A DNA stretch of 64,000 nucleotides from Alphaproteobacteria bacterium (GCA_016125165.1 WGMH01000001.1:434001-498000), one strand, 5' to 3'. Shown: positions 53,416 through 62,883, counted from the stretch's first letter. Program-made: numbers and translations. Notes: a model not told the origin generated them from the sequence alone.

Positions 53416-54180
53416 CTATTTCACCAGCACCGGGCCCTTGTTCTCGCCTTGCACCGATTCGGGCATGATTCCCAGACGTCTTGCGACTTCGCTGTAGGCT
53501 TCCACAACTCCGCCGAGATCGCGGCGGAAACGGTCCTTGTCTAGCTTCTCGCTGGTGTTCACATCCCACAGGCGGCAGCTGTCCGGGCTGATCTCATCAG
53601 CCAGCACGATGCGCATATAGTCATTCTCCCACAGCCGTCCAAATTCCACCTTGAAATCCACGAGCCGGATGCCCGCGCCAAGGAAAAGGCCGGAGAGAAA
53701 GTCATTGATGCGGATGGTCAGGTTGACCATGTCGTCCAGATCCTGCGGGCTCGCCCAGCCGAAGGCGGTGATGTGTTCTTCGCTGACCCATGGATCGTGA
53801 AGCTGATCGTTCTTGTAGTAGTACTCGATGATCGAGCGTGGCAGCACCGTGCCCTCGTCGATGCCGAGCCGCTTGGCCATGGAACCGGCGGCGACATTGC
53901 GCACCACCACTTCCAGCGGAATGATCTCCACCTCGCGCACCAGTTGCTCGCGCATGTTGAGGCGGCGAACAAAGTGCGTGGGAACGCCGATCGCGCCCAG
54001 CTGCATCATCAGATATTCACTGATGCGGTTGTTGAGCACACCCTTGCCGTCCAGGGTCGCCTTTTTGGTGGCGTCGAAGGCGGTGGTGTCGTCCTTGAAG
54101 TACTGGATCAGCGTGCCGGGCTCGGGCCCCTCGTAGAGGATCTTGGCCTTGCCCTCGTAAATCATCCGGCGGCGTTTCAT
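53416..54180 (-). CDS. purC: phosphoribosylaminoimidazole-succinocarboxamide synthase
   Basis: A 254-residue enzyme. The start is [20 protein letters not shown] with ATP-binding residues, [20 protein letters not shown] and [19 protein letters not shown] follow, and the SAICAR-synthetase signatures are [20 protein letters not shown] and [13 protein letters not shown], then [14 protein letters not shown]. It ligates CAIR and aspartate in purine synthesis. It is the first gene of the minus-strand pur unit; the region 54181-54388 holds the promoter and separates it from the divergent ATPase inhibitor gene. Confidence 0.97.
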   Translation of the reverse strand: MKRRRMIYEGKAKILYEGPEPGTLIQYFKDDTTAFDATKKATLDGKGVLNNRISEYLMMQLGAIGVPTHFVRRLNMREQLVREVEIIPLEVVVRNVAAGSMAKRLGIDEGTVLPRSIIEYYYKNDQLHDPWVSEEHITAFGWASPQDLDDMVNLTIRINDFLSGLFLGAGIRLVDFKVEFGRLWENDYMRIVLADEISPDSCRLWDVNTSEKLDKDRFRRDLGGVVEAYSEVARRLGIMPESVQGENKGPVLVK

Positions 54181-54388
54181 GGGTCGTCCCCTTGGGGGGC
54201 GGGCCTTGGGCCCAAAATACGAAGCGGGGCCCAGACCGGCCCCGCCGAACGGGCAATCTAGCGGATGGGTGCGCCCTGCGGCAACGATCCTGCCGCCCTC
54301 GCGCACAGGATGGTTCATATGCACGCGGGTTTTCGGTAATGTAGTCCGAAGCAACGGACTTTCCCGTTATATTTCAAGAGGTTGATGA

Positions 54389-54715
54389 ATGGGCGGCGCG
54401 TTTAAGGATCGCGAAAAGGCAGCCGAGGCCAAATGGGCGCACGATGAAGAGATGCGTTTCAAGGTCATGGCCCGGCGCAACAAGCTTCTGGGCCTGTGGG
54501 CGGCAGAGTTTCTGGGCCGGACGGACGCCGACGCCTATGCCAAGGACGTGATCGCCTCCGACTTTCAGGAAGCAGGCGACGAAGACGTATTCCGCAAAAT
54601 TCGCGGCGATTTCGATGCCAAATCCGTGGCGCTGTCGGACCACGCCATCCGCTCCAAGATGGAGGAACTGCTGGCGGTCGCGGGCGAGCAGATCATGACC
54701 GAAGCAGGGAAGTAA
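54389..54715 (+). CDS. F1-ATPase inhibitor zeta subunit (DUF1476)
   Basis: A 108-residue protein of the alphaproteobacterial zeta family, which inhibits the F1FO-ATPase as in Paracoccus. FKDREKAAEAKWAHDEEMRF at the N-terminus is the inhibitory helix, RRNKLLGLWAAEFLG and DVIASDFQEAGDEDVFRKI continue the four-helix bundle, and HAIRSKMEELLAVAGEQIM ends it. I prefer the ATG at 54389 (AAGAGG upstream). The stop overlaps the cytochrome c gene by one base. Confidence 0.94.
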   Translation: MGGAFKDREKAAEAKWAHDEEMRFKVMARRNKLLGLWAAEFLGRTDADAYAKDVIASDFQEAGDEDVFRKIRGDFDAKSVALSDHAIRSKMEELLAVAGEQIMTEAGK

Positions 54716-55035
54716 TGGCCATGCGCGCGAGCGGCCCCCTTCTTGCGGCAATCCTCGCGGTGGCGGCCAGTGCCGCCACCGTCGCCCAAGCCGCCGATGC
54801 CGTGGAAGGCGCGCGCCTTTCCCGGCAATGGTGTGCGGACTGTCATGTGGTGGGCGCCGCGCAGGGGCATGCCATGTCCGATGCGCCGAGCTTTCAGAGT
54901 ATCGCGCAGCGACCGGATTTCGACGCCAAGGTGATTTCCTATTACCTGCTGTCGCCGCATCCGCCGATGCCGAACCTGACGCTGAGCCGCCACGAAGCAG
55001 ACGATCTGGCCGCCTATATCGCGACACAGAAATAG
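54715..55035 (+). CDS. small periplasmic cytochrome c
   Basis: A 106-residue protein; ATG at 54715 overlaps the preceding stop (TAATG). Signal peptide (ASGPLLAAILAVAASAATVA, cleavage after AQA) and a single haem site C-A-D-C-H in RQWCADCHVVG near residue 43. The axial methionine is in LSPHPPMPNLTLS. Class I c-type fold with a short loop. It likely accepts or donates electrons in the periplasm. Its coupling to the ATPase inhibitor gene suggests expression with respiratory functions. Confidence 0.88.
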   Translation: MAMRASGPLLAAILAVAASAATVAQAADAVEGARLSRQWCADCHVVGAAQGHAMSDAPSFQSIAQRPDFDAKVISYYLLSPHPPMPNLTLSRHEADDLAAYIATQK

Positions 55036-55041
55036 GCAGCG

Positions 55042-55923
55042 TCAGCTTCGCCGCAGCCTGGCAAGCGCTTCGGGAAACCGCCGCGACAACGGCACGGCGA
55101 TAGGGCCCAGTTCCACCGTGTAATCGCCGGAGCCTTCGGGCCGAAGCCCCGTAACGGCGGCCTCGTTCACCAGCCATGAGCGATGCGTGCGCACGAAGCC
55201 GCGCGCGGCCATTTCGCCTTCCACGGCCGTCAGCGTGGTGCGCATCAGCGGACGGCGGCCATCGCGCAACACGAATTCCACGTAATTGGCGGCAGCCGTG
55301 ACGGCGATGATATCGGCCAGATACACGCGGATCAGCCGCGCGCCATCGCGGATGTCATAGGTGCCGGTGTCGATGCTGGCCTGCGGCGCTTCCACGATCC
55401 GCCGCACGATCCAGAACACGCCGATGGTAAGAACATAGCCGAACACATCCTTGCGCGCCTCGTAGAGAAACTCGCTGACAAATGGCGAGAAATCATAGGT
55501 CGCGCCATACGCGGCATAGAGCAATTTGCGGATCGCGACGAAGCCGCCGATGTGGAAAAATGCAAACAGCGCGAACGCGGGGACATGCACCAGCGGCACG
55601 CGCCAGCGCGGGCGCGATTCCAGCGGCGCCAGCTTCAGCGCGAACCACATGATCCAGCAGAAGCCCGTGAAGGTGAGCCAGCTGGAACCTTCCCAGACAA
55701 TGGGTGCCAGATAGCCAATGTCGGGCCGGTCGTGCAGATCGGTGATCACGCTGATGGCGTTGAAGCCTCCAACGATGCCCGCGATCGTCAGACATCCCGC
55801 CCAGAAGATGCGCCGCTCGCTTCCGTTCGGCCCCAGCCATGCGCCGATGATCCCGGCGAGCCGCCGCAAAGCCCCGCCAGCCCCCCTTCCGCCCCCACCG
55901 CCTTGCGGGGACGCGGGCTTCAC
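55042..55923 (-). CDS. LytTR-domain membrane-bound regulator
   Basis: About 293 residues from GTG 55923. A start at ATG 55992 is possible but would overlap the divergent PQQ gene by 32 bases. After a glycine-rich, low-complexity N-terminus there are four transmembrane helices (RIFWAGCLTIAGIVGGFNAI, LTFTGFCWIMWFALKLAPL, VPAFALFAFFHIGGFVAI, VFGYVLTIGVFWIVRRIV). A C-terminal LytTR DNA-binding domain follows (RLIRVYLADIIAVTAAANYV, FVRTHRSWLVNEAAVTGLRP). This fits the membrane-anchored LytTR class that responds to an envelope signal. It is divergent from the PQQ dehydrogenase and may control it. Confidence 0.85.
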   Translation of the reverse strand: MKPASPQGGGGGRGAGGALRRLAGIIGAWLGPNGSERRIFWAGCLTIAGIVGGFNAISVITDLHDRPDIGYLAPIVWEGSSWLTFTGFCWIMWFALKLAPLESRPRWRVPLVHVPAFALFAFFHIGGFVAIRKLLYAAYGATYDFSPFVSEFLYEARKDVFGYVLTIGVFWIVRRIVEAPQASIDTGTYDIRDGARLIRVYLADIIAVTAAANYVEFVLRDGRRPLMRTTLTAVEGEMAARGFVRTHRSWLVNEAAVTGLRPEGSGDYTVELGPIAVPLSRRFPEALARLRRS

Positions 55924-55960
55924 CGGATTTTCAGGACGGCGTTCAGCGAGGGACAAGACA

Positions 55961-57925
55961 ATGATCCGGTTGGCAGCAATGGCGGCGTGCACCCAATTAT
56001 ATGGTGCGCCGGGCTGGTGTGCGAAACGGGCGGGCCATTTCGCGCTGGGTCTTCTTCTGGCTGCGTTGCTGGTGATCCCGGGCTGGGCCGCGGAACCCGG
56101 ATGGTCCGCCTATGGCAACGACGCCGGCGGACAGCGCTATTCCGCCGCCACGCAGATCACGCCCGACAATGTCGCAAAGCTGAAGGTGGCGTGGACATTT
56201 TCCACCGGCGATCTCGCCACCCGCCCGGATGCGCTGAAACACGCCTCATTCGAGGACACGCCAATCCTCGCGGAGGGACGGCTTTATGTCTGTTCGCCGT
56301 TCAACGTGGTGAGCGCACTCGATCCGGGCACAGGCAAAAGGCTGTGGTCGTTCGATCCCAGGCTGAACGTGGGGATGCGCTATCCCAACGACTTCATCTG
56401 CCGGGGCGTGGCATTCGCGCGGCAGGCCAAGGATGGCGCGTGCGCGGCCCGCATCTTTCTGAACACGGCAGACCGGCGGCTGATTGCGCTGGACGCTGCA
56501 AGCGGCAAGCTCTGCGCCAATTTCGGCAAGAACGGCATCGTGGCAATACCGCCGGGCCCCGAACATGACGGCAAATGGGGACGCATTCACACCACCTCAG
56601 CGCCGGTTGTCAGCCATGGGCTGGTGATCGTGGGTTCTTCCATCGACGACAACCAGAAAGTCGATGAGCTGCGCGGCACCGTGCATGCTTTCGATGCGAA
56701 GACGGGCGCGCTGCGTTGGGCGTTCGATCCGCTGGGCGACGAGAAGCCGCCTTTTCGCGGCGGCTCTGCGAATGTGTGGGCACCCATGAGCGTGGACGAA
56801 GCGCGCGGCCTTGTGTTCCTGCCGGTATCGAGCGCCAGCCCGGATTTCTATGGCGCACTGCGCAAAGGCGATGGCGCTTACGCCAATTCGGTTGTTGCGC
56901 TCGATATTCTCACCGGCAAAGTGAAATGGGCGTTCCAGACAACGCATCACGATGTGTGGGATTACGACATACCCGCGCAGCCGACGCTGGGCACGGTGAA
57001 GTTTCACGGACAGGATGCGCCTGCTGTTCTTCAGGCGACCAAGCAGGGACTGCTTTTCACCATCAACCGTGACACCGGCAAGCCGATCATACCGGTGGAA
57101 GAACGCCCGGTGCCACAAACCACCGATGTGAAGGAGCCGCTATCGCCGACGCAGCCTTTTCCGGTTGCGCCCAAGCCACTCGCGCCATCGAAAATCGACT
57201 CCAAGGACGCGTATGGCCTCACCTTCTGGGATCGCGGCAAATGCAAAGCCGCCATCGATGCGGCGAAGCATGATGGGCTTTACACACCACCCAGCAAGCA
57301 GGGCACGATTGTCTATCCGTTCACGGGCGGCGGCACGAACTGGGGCGGGATTGCCTTCGATGAAAAGACGCAGACCGTCTATGTGAACACCACGAACGCG
57401 ATGCACCTCGTGACGCTCATTCCGGCGAAGAATGTTCGCAGCGAAAAGGAGAAATTTCGCGATGTCGAAATTTCGCCGAACGAAGGCGCGCCCTATGGCA
57501 TGCGCCGCGAGGTGATGTTCTCGCCGCTTGGCCTGCCCTGCAATCCGCCGCCCTGGGGGATGCTGCACGCCATCGATATGACGACGGGCAAGATCAAATG
57601 GGAAGTGCCGCTTGGCACCACCGAAGACCTGGCATGGGGAACCCAGTATCTGCTCGGCAATATCGGCGTGCCGAATATGGGCGGGCCGATCGCGACGGCG
57701 GGCGGCCTCGTTTTCATCGGCGCCACAATGGACAACTACATCCGCGCCTTCGATGCAAAGTCTGGCAGGGAATTGTGGAAAGGCCGCCTTCCGGCGGGCG
57801 GTCAGGCCACACCCATGACCTATGTGTGGAAGGGCAGGCAATACATCGTGATCGCGGCGGGCGGACATTCCAAGCTCGGCACCAAGCGCGGCGACACGGT
57901 GATCGCCTTCGCGCTGCCGGACTGA
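55961..57925 (+). CDS. PQQ-dependent quinoprotein dehydrogenase (glucose/quinate type)
   Basis: A 654-residue periplasmic enzyme. The ATG at 55961 has GAGGGA seven bases upstream. A hydrophobic signal (FALGLLLAALLVIPGWAAEP) is followed by the eight-bladed propeller: WSAYGNDAGGQRYSAATQIT, VAWTFSTGDLATRPDALKHA, RGVAFARQAKDGACAARIF, TTHHDVWDYDIPAQPTLG, LTFWDRGKCKAAIDAAKH, and GGTNWGGIAFDEKTQTVYVN. It lacks the four N-terminal membrane helices of classical membrane glucose dehydrogenase. Sequence fits the glucose/quinate/shikimate subfamily; substrate unknown. It reduces quinone via PQQ. Confidence 0.92.
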   Translation: MIRLAAMAACTQLYGAPGWCAKRAGHFALGLLLAALLVIPGWAAEPGWSAYGNDAGGQRYSAATQITPDNVAKLKVAWTFSTGDLATRPDALKHASFEDTPILAEGRLYVCSPFNVVSALDPGTGKRLWSFDPRLNVGMRYPNDFICRGVAFARQAKDGACAARIFLNTADRRLIALDAASGKLCANFGKNGIVAIPPGPEHDGKWGRIHTTSAPVVSHGLVIVGSSIDDNQKVDELRGTVHAFDAKTGALRWAFDPLGDEKPPFRGGSANVWAPMSVDEARGLVFLPVSSASPDFYGALRKGDGAYANSVVALDILTGKVKWAFQTTHHDVWDYDIPAQPTLGTVKFHGQDAPAVLQATKQGLLFTINRDTGKPIIPVEERPVPQTTDVKEPLSPTQPFPVAPKPLAPSKIDSKDAYGLTFWDRGKCKAAIDAAKHDGLYTPPSKQGTIVYPFTGGGTNWGGIAFDEKTQTVYVNTTNAMHLVTLIPAKNVRSEKEKFRDVEISPNEGAPYGMRREVMFSPLGLPCNPPPWGMLHAIDMTTGKIKWEVPLGTTEDLAWGTQYLLGNIGVPNMGGPIATAGGLVFIGATMDNYIRAFDAKSGRELWKGRLPAGGQATPMTYVWKGRQYIVIAAGGHSKLGTKRGDTVIAFALPD

Positions 57926-57939
57926 ACAAGCGAAAGCCC

Positions 57940-57963
57940 GCAGGCGGCTACAGCGCCGCCTGC
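57940..57963. other. stem-loop between convergent PQQ and lipoprotein genes
   Basis: GCAGGCGGC (57940-57948) and GCCGCCTGC (57955-57963) form a 9-bp stem with the loop TACAGC. The TAG of the minus-strand gene (57948-57950) lies at the stem-loop edge. It probably helps end both transcripts, though no T run is present. Confidence 0.55.
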
Positions 57964-58631
57964 CGCGTATCGCGGGTGCGCACATCGTTGAAATCACCAA
58001 TGGCGGAGAAATCCACCTCGAAGGTGATGCTGTCTGCGGCAAGCGCGGTGGACAGCGGCATGCGCCAGACCACCGTGTGACCATTGTAGAAATCACCGGT
58101 CACCTGCGGCTTGATCTCTACGCCCGCGATCTTCACCGGCCTGATGTGCTCAATGGAGCCCGGAAGCGTCACAGAGAAAGCATAGACGTGATCGCCGAAG
58201 ATCGAGGCCATCACATCGCGGCCCATGCTGCCGGTTTCATCGCCATGGGCATCGCGCGCCTTGTCGACATGGAAGACATGGCGGAACCGCACATGGCTTG
58301 GACCAAATCCGAAGAAATCGCGGCTCAATACCTTCAGGGATATCTGCTCATCGTCGAGTTTGATATCCGACAGTTTGGCGAAGGTGACATTGCTGGTCTG
58401 GATCACCTTGCCATTTTCGATGCGGGTGACCGTTTTGGCCTTGTTGGGCTTGAGCATGTCCGATTTGCCGTTTTTCAGCGCATCGCCCATCAGCCCGCTT
58501 GCCGCGAGGATCGCGGTGTATTCCCCCGATCCATCGCGCTTCACCGCGACTTTCTGCGTGAGATCGAAACAGCCGGAGAGTCCGACAGCGACAAAACCGG
58601 CAAGCACAACATGCAGCAGATTGCGGCTCAT
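57948..58631 (-). CDS. lipoprotein of unknown function
   Basis: A 227-residue protein with a signal ending VGLSGC (lipidated cysteine near residue 21). The mature part begins FDLTQKVAVKRDGSGEYTAI, followed by KTVTRIENGKVIQTSNVTFA and KLSDIKLDDEQISLKVLSRD. It contains repeated short beta strands and no catalytic motif. The strands and the VKRDGSG start resemble LppM-like beta-sandwich lipoproteins, but this is only a weak resemblance. It diverges from the P450 gene. Confidence 0.73.
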   Translation of the reverse strand: MSRNLLHVVLAGFVAVGLSGCFDLTQKVAVKRDGSGEYTAILAASGLMGDALKNGKSDMLKPNKAKTVTRIENGKVIQTSNVTFAKLSDIKLDDEQISLKVLSRDFFGFGPSHVRFRHVFHVDKARDAHGDETGSMGRDVMASIFGDHVYAFSVTLPGSIEHIRPVKIAGVEIKPQVTGDFYNGHTVVWRMPLSTALAADSITFEVDFSAIGDFNDVRTRDTRQAAL

Positions 58632-58757
58632 CCCATTCCCCTACGTCAATCCGGCGCACAGAAGAGCGTGCGATCAGGGCCGAAATGTGACGGCGGTCTT
58701 GAACGTTTGTTGCCGGAGCCACACACTGTTTGCGTTGCACTCTGCTGGAGTCGCGCC

Positions 58758-60029
58758 ATGCGCACGCCCGAACTCGACAATGCCATCGCAAATCCCGCGA
58801 CCTATGCCGATGAGCCGCGCATCCACGAAATGCTGGCGAAGCTGCGCAAGGAAGACCCGGTGCACTGGACGGCGCCCGATGGCTTCCGCCCCTATTGGGC
58901 GATCACAAAGTATGACGACATTCTCGAGATCGAGAAGCGCAACGATGTCTTTCACAACGAGCCGCGCTCAACCCTGATGAACATTCAGACCGAGCATGAC
59001 CTGGCCTCGATGTGGGGCGGTCCCGATCCGAAAACGGGGCGTGTATCGCCGTTCCGTACCCTCATCGATATGGACGGCGAGGATCATCGCGCCTATCGCG
59101 GCCTGACACAGGCCTGGTTCATGCCCGGCAATCTGAAGAAGCTCGAAGCCCGCATGGGCGAACTTGCGAAGCGCTATGTCGACAAGATGCTGGAACACGG
59201 CAATTCGTGCGATTTCGCGCGCGAGGTCGCGGTCTATTATCCGCTGCATGTCATCATGTCGATTTTGGGCGTGCCGGAGAGCGATGAGCCGCTTATGCTC
59301 AAGCTCACGCAGGAACTGTTCGGCGGACAGGATCCCGATCTCAAGCGCGATGAGACCAAGAGCAGCACAGACACCAACGTCATTCTCGACTTCTTCATGT
59401 ATTTCAACAAAATGACCGCGGAACGCAGAGCCAATCCCGGCGAGGATCTGGCGAGCGTTATCGCCAATGCAAATATCAAGGGCTGCCCGCTGGGCGATCT
59501 GGAAACGGCCTCCTACTACATCATCGTCGCAACCGCCGGACACGACACCACAAGCTCATCCATCGCAGGCGGGCTGCGCGCGCTGATCGAGAATCCCGAT
59601 CAGCTGAAAAAGCTGAAGGAAAATCCGGCGCTGCTGGATGGGGCCGTGAACGAGATGATCCGCTGGACCACGCCCGTGCAGCACTTCATGCGCACGGCGA
59701 TGGAGGATTACACCGTGCGCGGCACCAAGATCGAAAAGGGGCAGGCGCTGCAGCTTCTGTATGTTTCGGGCAACCGCGATGAAGAGGTGTTTGCCGATCC
59801 CTTCCGCTTCAACATCACGCGCGATCCCAATCGCCATGTGGCCTTCGGCTATGGTGCCCATGTGTGCCTTGGCCAGCATCTGGCAAAAATGGAGATCAAA
59901 GCCTTCTTCGCCGAATTGCTGAAGCGGCTGGATACCATCGAGATCACGGGCGAACCGAAGAAAATCCAGTCGGTTTTCGTGACGGGCCTGAAAAGCCTGC
60001 CCATCCGCTACAGCCTTCGGGCGGCCTGA
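58758..60029 (+). CDS. cytochrome P450
   Basis: A 423-residue soluble bacterial P450 starting at the ATG with GGAG seven bases upstream. The I-helix oxygen-activation motif is ATAGHDTTSSSIAGGLRALI, the K-helix ExxR is VNEMIRWTTPVQHFMR, and the haem-binding loop FGYGAHVCLGQHLAKMEIKA holds the cysteine ligand. Residues near DMDGEDHRAYRGLTQAWFMP are the C-helix. It hydroxylates a hydrophobic substrate using an external ferredoxin and reductase, which are not in the window. Substrate unknown. Confidence 0.95.
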   Translation: MRTPELDNAIANPATYADEPRIHEMLAKLRKEDPVHWTAPDGFRPYWAITKYDDILEIEKRNDVFHNEPRSTLMNIQTEHDLASMWGGPDPKTGRVSPFRTLIDMDGEDHRAYRGLTQAWFMPGNLKKLEARMGELAKRYVDKMLEHGNSCDFAREVAVYYPLHVIMSILGVPESDEPLMLKLTQELFGGQDPDLKRDETKSSTDTNVILDFFMYFNKMTAERRANPGEDLASVIANANIKGCPLGDLETASYYIIVATAGHDTTSSSIAGGLRALIENPDQLKKLKENPALLDGAVNEMIRWTTPVQHFMRTAMEDYTVRGTKIEKGQALQLLYVSGNRDEEVFADPFRFNITRDPNRHVAFGYGAHVCLGQHLAKMEIKAFFAELLKRLDTIEITGEPKKIQSVFVTGLKSLPIRYSLRAA

Positions 60030-60450
60030 ACGCCTGAGCGGCGGCACAATATCCGAAGTTCGCGCATGCTTATGCGTGGGCCAGGCAACACAGGCGGAAA
60101 AAAAGATTTCGCCGCCCCAAATGCTGATCTTCAATCTGAAGTTGTGTTTTTCAGAGTTCCGCACAGGCGAATGGGGAAAAGCCTTGCGCATTCCGGACGG
60201 TAGCGCCCGCGCAGCGGGACGCGGGGCATAAACGGACCCTCGGCGTGCGCGAAAATGCACGCATAAGTTGAGAAATTTATTAGAAAATTCAAACAGTTAC
60301 CGCAATTTCCGCCGCCCAAAACGCTGCGGCTGGGTTACTGTCCTGTCAGGAACGGCGGTCACCGGATGCCACCGAGGGGACAGCCTCCCCTCAGGCACCT
60401 TGTCGGCAAGACAGGGATACGTGGCGTCAGGACCAGTTGGGGCGGAACGT
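60030..60450. other. long upstream region of the nucleotide-sugar dehydratase gene
   Basis: A 421-base gap, AT-richer than the genes between 60265 and 60310. GCGTGC and GCACGC (60244-60261) form a short hairpin, GAGGGG and CCCCTC (60374-60379, 60387-60392) form another, and TTGAGAAATTTATTAG near 60268 is promoter-like. A reading frame is open from 60268, but it lacks a good start; I see no separate gene here. Regulation of the gene through this leader is possible. Confidence 0.55.
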
Positions 60451-62391
60451 ATGCGTAGCGCGGATGCGAGGAAGGTGTTGGCAAGCCTGCGTGGCCTCAG
60501 CCGCCCGCAGAAAGTGGCTATCCAGATCGCATTCGATTTCACGGTTGGCCTGTGTGTTGGCCTTCTGCTTGGCGCCGTACTTGTCGATACCGAATTGAAC
60601 GTCTCAACCTGGGTGGCAATCTGTGCAGCCTCTACGCTGACGGCCATCCTGTTCATCGCAGCTTTCGGCACATACACCGAAGTTGTGTGCTTCATGGGCA
60701 CAAGCAGCGGCACGGCCATCGGTATCAGCCTGTTTGCCGGAACGGTGTGCTGGATCGCGCTGGGATCATTCTTCGGCAGCGTCACGTCTCCCGCCGGTCT
60801 TCTGTATTGGGCCGGCAATTTCACGCTGATCTATGGCGCGCGCATGGTGCTGAGCGAGCTTTACCGCCGCTTCAGACTGGATGGAGAGCGCACCGCGCCA
60901 GTGGCGATCTATGGTGCAGGCGATGCAGGCCGCCAGCTTGTGGCCTCGCTGCACAGCTCATCGGCATTCCGCCCCGTTGCCTTCATCGACGACGATGAAG
61001 CCTTGCGCGGCAGAAAGATTCGCGGCCTTCCGGTTTATGCGCGCGACGATATCGCCGCACTGATCGCGCGGCGCGACATCCGCGAAGTGTTCGTTGCGCT
61101 GCCTTCGGCTTCGCGCGACCGCCGCGGTGAAATTCTGAACGCGCTTTCCCGTTTCGGCGTGCGCGTGCGCTCGGTGCCAGGCCTTAAAGAACTGCTGATG
61201 GGGCAGGCGGCCATCGAGGAACTGCGCACGGTTCAGCCCGAAGACGTGCTTGGCCGCGAACCGATTGCGCCAAGTCCGCGGCTGCTCAACCTCAACATCC
61301 TTGAGAAATCCGTGCTGGTGACGGGCGCGGGCGGCTCCATCGGTTCGGAGCTTTGCCGCCAGATCGCGGTGCTGAAGCCGCGTGAGCTGATCCTGCTCGA
61401 TGTATCCGAACACGCGCTCTATCAGATCGAGCACGAGCTTCGCACCCTGAGCGAAGCCGAAGGCCTCGGCGAACTTCCCATTCGCCCTGTGCTCGGCTCC
61501 ATCACCAATCGCGGGCTGATCCGTTCGCTGATGGAAGAACACGCCATCGATACGATCTTCCACGCAGCCGCCTACAAGCATGTGCCGATGATCGAGGCGA
61601 ACACGGTTGAAGGCACGCTGAACAATGTCATGGGCACGAAGATCCTGCTCGAAGAGGCGCAGCTTCATTCGGTAAGCGCATTCGTTTTGGTATCCACCGA
61701 CAAGGCCGTGCGCCCCACCAGTGTCATGGGCGCCTCCAAGCGCATCACGGAGATGCTGGTTCAGGCGGCGGCCATGACCAACGCCAAGTGCAAAATGTCG
61801 ATCGTGCGCTTCGGCAATGTGCTCGGTTCGTCCGGATCGGTGCTGCCGCTGTTCTGCCGCCAGATCGCCGCAGGCGGGCCGGTGACCGTGACCCATGCCG
61901 AAATGACACGCTACTTCATGACCATCCAGGAAGCCGCGCAGTTGATCCTGCAGGTGGGTGGTCTTGGCCGTAGCGGCGATGTTTTCCATCTGGACATGGG
62001 CAGCCCGGTCAAGATCATCGATCTGGCGCGCCGCCTGATCGCACTGCATGGCCTGCGCGAAAAGCTGCCCGGCGCGGACGGCGACATCGAAATCGCCATT
62101 GTGGGCATGCGCCCCGGCGAAAAGCTCTACGAAGAACTTCTTATCGGCAACAACGTGCATCCCACGCTGCATCCACGCATCTTCCGTGCCGATGAGCGCT
62201 CGCTTGCCGCCTCAGAGCTTCGCGCGCTGACGGCTGCGTTGATGGATGCCTGCGAACGGCGCGACGAAATGGCCGTGCGCGAAGTGCTGCACGAAGGCGT
62301 GGAGAACGCGCCCGCGATCGCTATCTCGCTGGCGCGCGCGCCGAAGACCACCATTCCCGACAGCTTCGTTCCGACGGCGGCAAACGGCTGA
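60451..62391 (+). CDS. WbpM/CapD-type nucleotide-sugar 4,6-dehydratase, membrane-bound
   Basis: A 646-residue protein. The ATG at 60451 follows GGCGGAA. Four transmembrane helices (AIQIAFDFTVGLCVGLLLG, VAICAASTLTAILFIAAFG, GISLFAGTVCWIALGSFF, LLYWAGNFTLIYGARMVLS) lead into a first Rossmann domain (APVAIYGAGDAGRQLVASLH). The catalytic domain has the NAD motif VLVTGAGGSIGSELCRQI and STDKAVRPTSVMGASKR, where Ser-Met-Lys replaces the usual Ser-Tyr-Lys, as in WbpM, followed by GNVLGSSGSVLPLFCRQIAA. It makes 4-keto-6-deoxy UDP-sugars for O-antigen or capsule. No glycosyltransferase genes are beside it. Confidence 0.93.
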   Translation: MRSADARKVLASLRGLSRPQKVAIQIAFDFTVGLCVGLLLGAVLVDTELNVSTWVAICAASTLTAILFIAAFGTYTEVVCFMGTSSGTAIGISLFAGTVCWIALGSFFGSVTSPAGLLYWAGNFTLIYGARMVLSELYRRFRLDGERTAPVAIYGAGDAGRQLVASLHSSSAFRPVAFIDDDEALRGRKIRGLPVYARDDIAALIARRDIREVFVALPSASRDRRGEILNALSRFGVRVRSVPGLKELLMGQAAIEELRTVQPEDVLGREPIAPSPRLLNLNILEKSVLVTGAGGSIGSELCRQIAVLKPRELILLDVSEHALYQIEHELRTLSEAEGLGELPIRPVLGSITNRGLIRSLMEEHAIDTIFHAAAYKHVPMIEANTVEGTLNNVMGTKILLEEAQLHSVSAFVLVSTDKAVRPTSVMGASKRITEMLVQAAAMTNAKCKMSIVRFGNVLGSSGSVLPLFCRQIAAGGPVTVTHAEMTRYFMTIQEAAQLILQVGGLGRSGDVFHLDMGSPVKIIDLARRLIALHGLREKLPGADGDIEIAIVGMRPGEKLYEELLIGNNVHPTLHPRIFRADERSLAASELRALTAALMDACERRDEMAVREVLHEGVENAPAIAISLARAPKTTIPDSFVPTAANG

Positions 62392-62418
62392 CGCCTGTGC
62401 GGGCTTCTGCGCGCCGCC

Positions 62419-62850
62419 CTAACGCGCGCGCTTGGCGCGAAGGGCTTTCCTGGCGCGAACCTGCCGCGGCGCGACATGCAGCAGCCGCCGGAAGGTTGGG
62501 CATTCCAGATGTGAAGGCGCACGGCATTCCGCGACATGGCGCAGGGTGTTGCTGAGCGTCGTCAGTTCGCGGATCTGCCGGTCGAGTTCATCCGCTTTCT
62601 GGTGGAGCGCGGCGCGCGACAGACGGGGCTTGCCGTCCTTTCCGAACATTCCCGAAATCTCGGCCAGCGAGAAACCGGCCAGCCGCCCCAGCGCGATCAG
62701 CCGCAGATTGAGCAGCACGTCCGGCGCATATTGCCGGCGCAATCCGCGCCGCGAAATCGGGGAAATCAGCCCGATATCCTCATAGTACCGCAGCGCCGAG
62801 GGGCGCGAGCCTGTCTTCGCCGCAACCTCGCCAATGTCCAGAAATTTCAC
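62419..62850 (-). CDS. MerR family transcriptional regulator
   Basis: A 143-residue regulator starting at GTG 62850, which leaves the promoter of the divergent MFS gene outside the coding region. The winged helix-turn-helix is VKFLDIGEVAAKTGSRPSAL then RYYEDIGLISPISRRGLRRQ, a dimerisation helix runs through LHQKADELDRQIRELTTLSN, and the C-terminal ECRAPSHLECPTFRRLLHVA has cysteines that might sense metal, thiol or drug. It should twist the 19-base-spacer promoter next to it to activate the exporter. Confidence 0.92.
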   Translation of the reverse strand: MKFLDIGEVAAKTGSRPSALRYYEDIGLISPISRRGLRRQYAPDVLLNLRLIALGRLAGFSLAEISGMFGKDGKPRLSRAALHQKADELDRQIRELTTLSNTLRHVAECRAPSHLECPTFRRLLHVAPRQVRARKALRAKRAR

Positions 62851-62852
62851 GC

Positions 62853-62883
62853 TTGACCTCAAGTTGACTTGAAGTCGTAGCTT
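62853..62883 (+). promoter_or_regulatory. MerR-type promoter with a 19-base spacer and operator dyad
   Basis: TTGACC (62853-62858) and TAGCTT (62878-62883) are separated by exactly 19 bases. Within the spacer lies the near palindrome CCTCAAGTTGACTTGAAG (62857-62874), close to the SoxR-class box. MerR regulators act on such overlong spacers. It drives the MFS gene that starts at 62919, and its position between the divergent genes fits autoregulation. Confidence 0.85.

Noticed and set aside
58077..58757. Long open frame upstream of the P450 start
   Set aside because: It overlaps the minus-strand lipoprotein gene and adds residues absent from P450 enzymes; ATG 58758 has GGAG.
60268..60450. Extension of the dehydratase upstream
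   Set aside because: It adds a basic, low-complexity region before the first transmembrane helix, lacks a ribosome-binding site, and MRSADARK fits the family start.
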